Positions 46,192 through 53,262 of a stretch of DNA of 64,000 bases are shown here, in pieces. Each line of letters opens with the position of its first letter. The first letter of the stretch is position 1. The notes beneath the pieces were generated by a model. The model saw only the letters and a list, made by a program, of their open reading frames with translations. It searched no databases and had not been told where the DNA came from. The stretch is from Thermomonas aquatica. GTDB lineage: Bacteria > Pseudomonadota > Gammaproteobacteria > Xanthomonadales > Xanthomonadaceae. The DNA lies in the NCBI RefSeq assembly GCF_006337105.1, contig NZ_CP040871.1:2017501-2081500 (forward strand), read 5' to 3'. The position numbers and the translations under genes were made by a program.

Positions 46192-46210
46192 TGACAACGT
46201 TGGTCTGTCA
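46192..46210. promoter_or_regulatory. Second, degenerate NagR-like site near nagP
   Basis: TGACAACGTTG-G-TC repeats the first 11 bases of the operator at 45958 with a one-base insertion in the second half; the wider frame TGACA...TGTCA (46192-46210) is also an inverted repeat. It lies 75 bp before the nagP ATG, suited to control of nagP. Confidence 0.55.
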
Positions 46211-46283
46211 GAGTCCATGCGGACATCGAATCGTCTCGCATCCGCATCCGCACGCCGTGCCAACGAATGTCCTGGAGCCCGTG

Positions 46284-47567
46284 ATGTCCGCACCTGCCGC
46301 CACGATCGAACGTTCCAACCCGCTGACCTCGATCGCGATCGTCGGCGCACTGTTCTTCATCTTCGGATTCGTGACCTGGCTCAACGGGCCGCTGATCTCG
46401 TTCGCCAAGCTGGCGTTCGACGTGAGCGAAAGCCTGGCCTTCCTGATCCCGAGCGCCTTCTACATCTCCTACTTCTGCCTGGCCCTGCCGTCGTCGGCGA
46501 TCCTGCGTGCGACCGGGATGAAGAAGGGCATGGCGCTGGGCCTGTTCGTGATGGCGGTGGGCGCGGCGGTGTTCGGCGAATTCACCACCATGCGCGTGTA
46601 TCCGGGCGCGGTGGCCGGGATCTTCGTGATCGGCGCGGGCCTGGCGATCCTGCAGACCGCGGTGAATCCCTACATCAGCATCCTCGGCCCGATCGACAGC
46701 GCGGCGCAGCGGATCGCGGTGATGGGCATCTGCAACAAGGTGGCGGGGATCCTCGCACCGCTGCTGATCGGCGCCTTCGTGCTGCACGGCATGGGCGACC
46801 TGGCCGCGCAGGTGGCCGCCACCGACGCCGCCGGCAAGGACGCATTGCTGTCCGAATTCGCCGCGCGGGTGCACACGCCCTACCTGGCGATGGCCGGGCT
46901 GCTCGCCCTGCTCGCGGTCGGCATCCTGTATTCGCCGCTGCCGGAGCTGCGCGCGGAGGAAGCCAACGCCGAAGCCGCGGGCGCCACGGGCGGCCGCGCC
47001 AGCATCCTGCGCTACCCGCATGCGCTGCTCGGCGCGCTGTGCATCTTCGTCTACGTCGGCGTGGAGGTGATGGCCGGCGATGCCATCGTCATCTACGGCC
47101 AGGGCTTCGGCCTGCCGCTGGACAGCACCAAGTTCTTCACTTCGTTCACCCTGGCCGCGATGCTGCTGGGCTACCTGGCCGGGCTGGTGCTGATCCCGCG
47201 CGTGCTGTCGCAGGAACGCTACCTCGCGCTGTCGGCGGTGTTCGGCATGCTGCTGGCGATCGGCGCGCTGCTGACCAAGGGCTATGCCTCGGTCGGCTTC
47301 GTCGCCGCGCTGGGCTTCGCCAACGCGATGATGTGGCCGGCGATCTTCCCGCTGGCGATCCGCGGACTGGGCCGCTTCACCGAAATGGGCTCGGCGCTGC
47401 TGGTCATGGGCATCTCCGGCGGCGCGGTGGTCCCGCAGCTGTTCGCGCTGTTTAAGCAGCACCACGACTTCCAGGCGGTGTTCGCCGCGCTGGTGGTGCC
47501 CTGCTACCTGTATATCCTGTTCTATGCGATGCGCGGGCACCGCGCGGGCTTGGCCGCGGGCGGCTGA
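46284..47567 (+). CDS. nagP: NagP-type MFS sugar permease
   Basis: A 427-aa, twelve-helix major-facilitator protein of the FucP/NagP branch. It begins with GALFFIFGFVTWLNGPLI (first helix, the family's FGF-TW-N pattern) and has NPYISILGP after helix 4 or 5 and FVYVGVEVMAGDAIV in the second half. NagP proteins import GlcNAc by proton symport in place of a PTS. ATG at 46284 has GGAG seven bases upstream; the longer frame from 46137 is a Cys/His-rich artefact. First gene of a plus-strand operon with nagR 19 bp downstream. Confidence 0.92.
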   Translation: MSAPAATIERSNPLTSIAIVGALFFIFGFVTWLNGPLISFAKLAFDVSESLAFLIPSAFYISYFCLALPSSAILRATGMKKGMALGLFVMAVGAAVFGEFTTMRVYPGAVAGIFVIGAGLAILQTAVNPYISILGPIDSAAQRIAVMGICNKVAGILAPLLIGAFVLHGMGDLAAQVAATDAAGKDALLSEFAARVHTPYLAMAGLLALLAVGILYSPLPELRAEEANAEAAGATGGRASILRYPHALLGALCIFVYVGVEVMAGDAIVIYGQGFGLPLDSTKFFTSFTLAAMLLGYLAGLVLIPRVLSQERYLALSAVFGMLLAIGALLTKGYASVGFVAALGFANAMMWPAIFPLAIRGLGRFTEMGSALLVMGISGGAVVPQLFALFKQHHDFQAVFAALVVPCYLYILFYAMRGHRAGLAAGG

Positions 47568-47586
47568 GCGCGACGGGAGCCAGGGC

Positions 47587-48660
47587 ATGGAAGAGGAAAG
47601 CAGCGGGCGCAAGCCGACCATCCGCACCGTCGCCGAACTGGCGAAGGTGTCGTTGAAGACGGTCTCGCGGGTGATCAACAACGAGCCATCGGTGCTGCCC
47701 GCGACCCGCGCGCGGGTGCTGCAGGCGATCGCCGAACTCGACTACGAGCCGGATCCGTCCGCGCGCAACCTGCGCAGCTCCAGCGCGTTCGTGATCGGGC
47801 TGGTGTACGACAACCCCAACTCGTACCACATCATCGGCCTGCAGAACGGCGTGCTGTCGGCCTGCCGCGAGACCGGCTTCGGCCTGCAGATCTATCCCTG
47901 CGATTCGACCTCGCCGCTGCTGGCGGAAGAACTCGCCGAATTCGTTCAGCGCTCGCGCCTGGCCGGGCTGGTGCTGACCGCGCCGATGTCCGAGCGCATG
48001 GACCTGGTCGAGGCGCTGGAAGCGCGCGGCATCCGCATCGCGCGGATCATCGCCGCGGCGCAGGATCCGCAGGACGGCCATCCCTGCGTGTACGTGGACG
48101 ACCGCGACGCCGCCTACGAGATCACCGAGCACCTGATCCAGCTCGGCCACCAGCGGATCGGCTTCCTGTGGGGCAGCGAGGAACACCGCTCCAGCTCGGA
48201 ACGCTACCTCGGCTACGAGCAGGCGTTGAAGGATTACGGCATCACCCTAGACCGCCACCTGGTGGTGAAGGGCGACTACACCTTCGACGACGGCTTCCGC
48301 GGCGCACGCCGCTTGCTGGCGCTGCGCGAACCGCCCACCGCGATCTTCGGCTGCAACGACGAGATCGCCGCCGGCGTGCTGGCCGCGGCGCGTTCGGTGG
48401 GCATGGACGTGCCGTACGAACTGTCGATCGCCGGTTTCGAGGACAGCCCGTTCTCGCGCCAGTCGTGGCCGGCGCTGACCACCGCCAAGCAGGCGACCGG
48501 CGACATCGCACGCTATGCGGCGCGGATGCTGATCGCCAGCCTGCGCAACGACGGCGAGAACGCGATCGCCCAGCAGAACCACGGCTTCGCGCCGCAACTG
48601 GTGGTGCGCGGCTCCACCGGCCCGGTGCGCCTGCGCCCCAATCCCCGCCAAGAATCCTGA
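47587..48660 (+). CDS. nagR: LacI-family repressor NagR
   Basis: A 357-aa regulator: helix-turn-helix RTVAELAKVSLKTVSRVINNE (about 13-33, with the hinge RARVLQAIAELDYEPDPSARNLR following) and a periplasmic-binding-protein-like ligand domain (about 70-345). The position between nagP and nagB-II identifies it as the NagR of this cluster type; the inducer is probably an intermediate such as GlcN-6-P or GlcNAc-6-P, which I infer. TGATG overlap couples it to nagB-II. Confidence 0.92.
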   Translation: MEEESSGRKPTIRTVAELAKVSLKTVSRVINNEPSVLPATRARVLQAIAELDYEPDPSARNLRSSSAFVIGLVYDNPNSYHIIGLQNGVLSACRETGFGLQIYPCDSTSPLLAEELAEFVQRSRLAGLVLTAPMSERMDLVEALEARGIRIARIIAAAQDPQDGHPCVYVDDRDAAYEITEHLIQLGHQRIGFLWGSEEHRSSSERYLGYEQALKDYGITLDRHLVVKGDYTFDDGFRGARRLLALREPPTAIFGCNDEIAAGVLAAARSVGMDVPYELSIAGFEDSPFSRQSWPALTTAKQATGDIARYAARMLIASLRNDGENAIAQQNHGFAPQLVVRGSTGPVRLRPNPRQES

Positions 48661-49718
48661 TGTCCGCAATGCCCGGCCCGATCGATCCCGCGTCCACCTG
48701 GATGTCGCGCGAAGCCGCGCAAGCCGCCGAGGTGGTGGCCGGGCAATTCGCCCGCAACCGCGAGGTGGTCGAGGCGCTGGCGGCATCGCTGCGCGCCGCG
48801 CCGCCGCCGTTCGTGGTGACCTGCGCGCGCGGCAGTTCCGACCATGCCGCCACCTATGCGAAGTACCTGTTCGAGACCCAGCTGGGGATCGTCACCGCCT
48901 CGGCTTCGCCCTCGGTCGGTTCGGTGTACGAGGCGCCGCTGCGGCTCGAGGGCGCGCTGTTCCTGGCGATCTCGCAGTCCGGCAAGAGCCCCGACCTGCT
49001 GCGCAACGCCGAGGCCGCGCGCGCGGCCGGCGCGCGGGTGGTGGCGCTGGTCAACGTCGAGGATTCGCCGCTGGCCGCGCTGGCGGACTGGGTGCTGCCG
49101 TTGCATGCGGGCCCCGAGCGCAGCGTGGCCGCCACCAAGAGTTACCTGGCTTCGCTGGCGGCGGTGCTGCAGCTGGGCGCGAGCTGGTCGCAGCGGCCGG
49201 ATCTAGTGGATGCGCTCGCGCGCCTGCCGGATGCGCTGCGCGAGGCCTGGCACTGCGACTGGTCCGCGGCCTGCGACGGCCTGGTCGCTGCGCGCAACCT
49301 GTTCGTGCTCGGCCGCGGCATGGGCCTGGGCGTGGCGCAGGAGGCCGCGCTGAAGTTCAAGGAGACCTGCGGCCTGCATGCCGAGGCCTACAGTTCGGCG
49401 GAGGTGAAGCACGGGCCGATGGCGCTGGTCGGCCCCGGCTTCCCGGTGCTGATCCTGGCCCAGCCGGACGAAACCGAAGCCGGCACCGTGGCGCTGGCGC
49501 GCGAGTTCCGCGCGTGCGGCGCGCAGGTCTGGCTGGCCGCGCGGCAGGCGCCGGCCGATGCCGGCATCGCCTTGCCGGTCGCCGACGCGCCGCATCCGGC
49601 CTGCGCGCCGCTGCTGCTGGCGCAGAGTTTCTACCGCATGGCGAACGCCCTCTCGCTGGCGCGCGGCTACGATCCGGACCGCCCGCCGCACCTCAACAAG
49701 GTCACGGAAACGGTCTGA
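48660..49718 (+). CDS. nagB-II: SIS-domain glucosamine-6-phosphate deaminase (NagB-II)
   Basis: A 352-aa protein with two SIS domains (about 30-170 and 200-335), homologous to the isomerase half of GlmS but without its N-terminal glutaminase domain. Phosphate-sugar binding Ser/Thr loops are CARGSSDHAA, SQSGKSPDL and GRGMGLG; the Glu of KFKETCGLHAEAYSSAEVKHGP is in the catalytic segment. It converts GlcN-6-P to fructose-6-P and ammonia, replacing the unrelated NagB of E. coli. TGATG overlap on both sides. Confidence 0.93.
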   Translation: MSAMPGPIDPASTWMSREAAQAAEVVAGQFARNREVVEALAASLRAAPPPFVVTCARGSSDHAATYAKYLFETQLGIVTASASPSVGSVYEAPLRLEGALFLAISQSGKSPDLLRNAEAARAAGARVVALVNVEDSPLAALADWVLPLHAGPERSVAATKSYLASLAAVLQLGASWSQRPDLVDALARLPDALREAWHCDWSAACDGLVAARNLFVLGRGMGLGVAQEAALKFKETCGLHAEAYSSAEVKHGPMALVGPGFPVLILAQPDETEAGTVALAREFRACGAQVWLAARQAPADAGIALPVADAPHPACAPLLLAQSFYRMANALSLARGYDPDRPPHLNKVTETV

Positions 49719-50866
49719 TGGCCACCGCGTTGCGCAATGCGCGCGTCCTGCTGGCGGACGGCTTCGACGACGACAGCGTGGTGCTGGTCGATGGCGGGCG
49801 CATCGCGGCCGTGCTGCCCGGCGACGCGGCGGTGGCCGATGCCGAAGTCGTCGACCTCGACGGCGGCTGGCTGGTCCCCGGCTTCATCGACGTGCAGGTC
49901 AACGGCGGCGGCGGCGCGCTGCTCAACAACACGCCGACGGTGGATGCCGTGCGCACCATCGCGCGCGCGCACCGCAGGTTCGGCACCACCGGGCTGCTGC
50001 CCACGCTGATCAGCGACGACCGCGACACCATGCGCGTCGCCATCGACGCCGTGCGCGACGCGATCGCGCAGGGCGTGCCCGGCGTGCTCGGCATCCACCT
50101 GGAAGGCCCGTACCTCGCGCCCTCGCGCAAGGGCACGCACGATGCCGGCAAGTTCCGCGTGCCGGATGCCGACGACATCGCGCTGGCGACTTCGCTCGAC
50201 AACGGCCTGACCCTGGTCACGCTGGCGCCGGAGCGGGTGCCGGAACGGGCGATCCGCGCGCTGGTCGCGCGCGGCGCGATCGTCAACGCAGGGCATACCG
50301 CGGCGAGCTACGAACAGGCGCGCGCCGGCATCGAGGCCGGCATCACCGGCTTCACCCATCTGTACAACGCGATGTCGCCGCTGCAGGGACGCGAGCCCGG
50401 CGCGGTCGGCGCCGCGCTGGAAGACCGCGACGCATGGTGCGGCGTGATCGTCGATGGCGTGCACGTGCATCCGGCCAGCCTGCGGGTGGCGCTGGCGGCG
50501 AAGCCGCGCGGGAAACTCCTGCTGGTCACCGACGCGATGCCGATGGTCGGCGCGGACACGCCCGATTTCGTCCTGTACGGCGAAACCATCGCCGCGGTCG
50601 ACGGGGTGGTGCGCAATGCGGCGGGCGCGTTGGCGGGTTCGGCGCTGGACATGGCCAGCGCGGTGCGCAACAGCGTGGCGATGCTGGGCCTGCCGCTGGA
50701 CGAGGCGGTGCGCATGGCCTCGACCTATCCCGCCGAATTCCTCGGCATCGACGATGCGCGCGGGCGGATCGCCGCCGGCCATCGCGCCGACCTGGTCCTG
50801 CTCGACGCTGCGCTGCAAGTGCGCGCGACCTGGATCGGCGGCGAGCCGGAGTGGCGGCAACGGTGA
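49718..50866 (+). CDS. nagA: N-acetylglucosamine-6-phosphate deacetylase
   Basis: A 382-aa amidohydrolase-superfamily enzyme. Landmarks: WLVPGFIDVQVNGGGG, GIHLEGPYLAP (metal Glu), NAGHTAASYEQ and FTHLYNAMSP (metal His), IVDGVHVHP (substrate His) and LVTDAMPMVG (catalytic Asp). It removes acetate from GlcNAc-6-P before NagB-II. Its TGA overlaps the nagX GTG by four bases. Confidence 0.95.
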   Translation: MATALRNARVLLADGFDDDSVVLVDGGRIAAVLPGDAAVADAEVVDLDGGWLVPGFIDVQVNGGGGALLNNTPTVDAVRTIARAHRRFGTTGLLPTLISDDRDTMRVAIDAVRDAIAQGVPGVLGIHLEGPYLAPSRKGTHDAGKFRVPDADDIALATSLDNGLTLVTLAPERVPERAIRALVARGAIVNAGHTAASYEQARAGIEAGITGFTHLYNAMSPLQGREPGAVGAALEDRDAWCGVIVDGVHVHPASLRVALAAKPRGKLLLVTDAMPMVGADTPDFVLYGETIAAVDGVVRNAAGALAGSALDMASAVRNSVAMLGLPLDEAVRMASTYPAEFLGIDDARGRIAAGHRADLVLLDAALQVRATWIGGEPEWRQR

Positions 50867-51939
50867 GCGCCGCGCGCGCGCCGCGCTTCGCCTCGGTCGA
50901 CGCACTGCGCGGCTGGGCGGTGGCGGCGATGCTGCTGGTCAACTACCCCGGCGACTGGAGCCATGTCTACGCGCCGCTGCGGCATTCGCAGTGGAACGGG
51001 TGCACGCCGACCGACCTGGTCTTCCCGCTGTTCCTGTTCCTGGTCGGCGTTTCGACCGCATTGGCGATGCATGGCCTCGCCGACGATCCGGCGCTGCGCC
51101 GGCAGGCGCTGGCGAAAGCGTGGCTGCGCGCATCGCGGCTGGCGCTGCTGGGCCTGGCCCTGCACGCGCTGGCGATGTGGGCCTACGACAAGCCGCATTT
51201 CCGCCCGTGGGGCGTACTGCAGCGGATCGGGCTGTGCTTCGGCGCGGCCGCAAGCGCGCAGTTGTACTTGCGGCCGCGCGGGCAATGGCTGGCGATCGCC
51301 GTGTTGCTGCTGGGCTATTGGGCCTTGCTCGCCACGACCGGCGGCACCCTGCCGCTGGACAACGTGGTCAGCCGCGTCGACGCATGGATGCTGGGGCCGC
51401 GCGTCTACGAGTTCGACGCCGCGAGCGGCCGCGGCCACGATCCGGAAGGCCTGTTGAGCACCTTGCCGGCGATCGCCAGCACGCTGCTGGGCATGCGTGC
51501 CGGCATGCTGCTGCGCGAGCGCGATGGCCGCGGCCTGTTGCCCGCGGGCCTGGCCGCGCTCGCCATCGGCGCGGCGTGGGCGCTGCTGCTGCCATGGAAC
51601 AAGAACCTGTGGACGCCGTCCTACGCAGTGTGGTCCGCGGGCTGGGCGAGCTTGCTGCTGGCGGCCTGCCATGCCTTGTTCGATCGCCGCGGCTGGCGCC
51701 CGTTCGGCCGCAGCATGGGCATCAACGCGATCGTCGCCTATGCCGGATCCTGGGCGATGGCCTGCGTGCTCGAACGGTCCGGCCTGTTCGCCGCGGCGTA
51801 TCGCGGCCTGTTGCAGCCGCTGCTTGCGCCGATCTGCGGCGACGAGGCCGCATCACTCGCCTTCGCGATCTGCTTCGTCGGCTTCTGGTGGGTGCTGGCC
51901 TGGGGCATGGCGCGGCGCGGCTGGCGCGTGGTCATCTGA
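50863..51939 (+). CDS. nagX: NagX-type membrane protein (heparan-alpha-glucosaminide N-acetyltransferase-like)
   Basis: A 358-aa membrane protein with about ten helices. The N-terminus [19 protein letters not shown] and [16 protein letters not shown] are hallmarks of the DUF5009/HGSNAT group. Genes of this type recur in nag clusters of Xanthomonadales and Alteromonadales and are called nagX; a transport or transmembrane acetyl-transfer role is suggested but not proven to my knowledge. GTG start set by GTGA overlap with nagA. The last 87 bp overlap cca on the opposite strand. Confidence 0.88.
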   Translation: MSAARAPRFASVDALRGWAVAAMLLVNYPGDWSHVYAPLRHSQWNGCTPTDLVFPLFLFLVGVSTALAMHGLADDPALRRQALAKAWLRASRLALLGLALHALAMWAYDKPHFRPWGVLQRIGLCFGAAASAQLYLRPRGQWLAIAVLLLGYWALLATTGGTLPLDNVVSRVDAWMLGPRVYEFDAASGRGHDPEGLLSTLPAIASTLLGMRAGMLLRERDGRGLLPAGLAALAIGAAWALLLPWNKNLWTPSYAVWSAGWASLLLAACHALFDRRGWRPFGRSMGINAIVAYAGSWAMACVLERSGLFAAAYRGLLQPLLAPICGDEAASLAFAICFVGFWWVLAWGMARRGWRVVI

Positions 51940-53184
51940 AGCCGCGCGCTGCGCCAGCCCGATCGCCTCGATCCGCGCCTTGCGCAAGGCTTCGCCGACC
52001 GCGGTCCCGCTCAGTCCCTGCGCGACGTCCGCGCCGCGTACCGCCATCGCCGCCGCGTGCAACCGGCGCAGCGTCCCGGCCTGCGGATACGGCGCGTCGG
52101 CAAGGCCGGCGCGGCCGCGCTTGTCGGCTTCGCAGACGGTGGCCAGCTGGTCGATGCGCCGCGGCTTGCGGAAACCGTCGCAGCGGGCGATCAATTCGTG
52201 CACGGTCGCGGCCTTGAGTTCGTCGATGCGGTGCACGTTGAGGTGTTCGCGGCTGCACAGCACGGCGAGGTCGCGGTGTTCGGCCGGCAGCTTGAGCCGT
52301 TCGCACAGGGCGACGACCGGGGCGATGCCGCGCAGTTCGTGCATCACGTGCTTGGGCAGTTCGTCGGCCGGGGTCAACGCCTTGCCGAGGTCGTGGACCA
52401 GCGCGGCGAAGCCGATCAGGTCGTCGCCGGGCGCGAGCGCCGCCGCCATGTCGCAGACCAGTTCGACATGCGCGCCGGTATCGACCTCGGGATGGAATTC
52501 CGCGCGCTGCGGCACGCCGTACAGCGCATCCACTTCCGGCAGCACCATGCGCAGGGCGCCGGCCTCGCGCAGGGTGCGCAGGAATACCGATGGGCGCGCG
52601 CTGCGCAGCGCCTTCGCCAGTTCCTGCCAGACCCGTTCCGGGGTGAGTTCGGCCAGTTCGCCATCGGCGGCCATCGCCCGCATCAGCGCCAGCGTGTCCG
52701 GCGCGACGCTGAACCCCAGCGCCGCGAAACGCGCCATGAAGCGCGCCGCGCGCAGCACCCGCAGCGGATCCTCGGCGAAGGCCTCGCCGACATGGCGCAA
52801 CACGCGGCGCTCGATGTCGCGCGCGCCGCCGAACGGATCGACCAGGCCGCCGCCCGCGTCGCGCGCGATCGCATTGACGGTGAAGTCGCGCCGGCGCAGG
52901 TCCTGCTCCAGCGTCACCGAGGGATCGGCGTGCACCAGGAAGCCGGCGTGGCCGCGCGCCGATTTGCGTTCGGTGCGGGCCAGCGCGTATTCCTCGCCGC
53001 TCAGCGGGTGCAGGAATACCGGGAAATCGCGGCCGACCTGCCTGTAGCCGGCATCCAGCATGTCCTGCACGGAGGCGCCGACCACGACGTGATCGCGGTC
53101 GCCCGGGACCAGCCCGAGCAGCGCGTCGCGCACCGCACCGCCGACCAGGTAGACGCGCGCGTTGTCGGGGAGGGCGTTCGCCAT
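51853..53184 (-). CDS. cca: tRNA CCA nucleotidyltransferase
   Basis: A 443-aa class II CCA-adding enzyme. [14 protein letters not shown] (GGxVRD, residues about 11-24) with the two catalytic Asp in DRDHVV, the [10 protein letters not shown] motif (about 97-106), a basic [11 protein letters not shown] helix, and an HD domain VHDLGK (about 267). The enzyme adds or repairs the tRNA 3'-CCA; the HD part gives phosphohydrolase activity in gammaproteobacterial forms. The final about 30 residues (after EAIGLAQRA, Asp/His/Pro/Glu-rich) are encoded antisense to the nagX 3' end and extend beyond the usual length of about 410. CATCAT lies six bases before the ATG. Confidence 0.94.
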   Translation of the reverse strand: MANALPDNARVYLVGGAVRDALLGLVPGDRDHVVVGASVQDMLDAGYRQVGRDFPVFLHPLSGEEYALARTERKSARGHAGFLVHADPSVTLEQDLRRRDFTVNAIARDAGGGLVDPFGGARDIERRVLRHVGEAFAEDPLRVLRAARFMARFAALGFSVAPDTLALMRAMAADGELAELTPERVWQELAKALRSARPSVFLRTLREAGALRMVLPEVDALYGVPQRAEFHPEVDTGAHVELVCDMAAALAPGDDLIGFAALVHDLGKALTPADELPKHVMHELRGIAPVVALCERLKLPAEHRDLAVLCSREHLNVHRIDELKAATVHELIARCDGFRKPRRIDQLATVCEADKRGRAGLADAPYPQAGTLRRLHAAAMAVRGADVAQGLSGTAVGEALRKARIEAIGLAQRAASDDHAPAAPRHAPGQHPPEADEADREGE

Positions 53185-53262
53185 GCCGCGATGATGCCCG
53201 ATTCCGCCGGTTCGCCGTTGCGGGCTGCCATGTTCCCCGCCGCCGGCGATGCCGCTGCGCGG

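Larger units (their letters stand above)
45924..46283. other. 360-bp divergent control region of the amino-sugar locus
   Basis: Longest gene-free stretch of the window and visibly more AT-rich than its surroundings (45970-46075). It contains the perfect palindrome at 45958, a degenerate copy at 46192, TTGACA at 46061 on the plus strand, and TTGACA overlapping the first palindrome on the minus strand (45972-45967). Short open frames here are not supported as genes. Confidence 0.7.

Noticed and set aside
46137..46283. An N-terminal extension of nagP from an upstream ATG
   Set aside because: The extension is Cys/His-rich without membrane character, runs through the operator-like site, and the ATG at 46284 has GGAG and starts the conserved permease.
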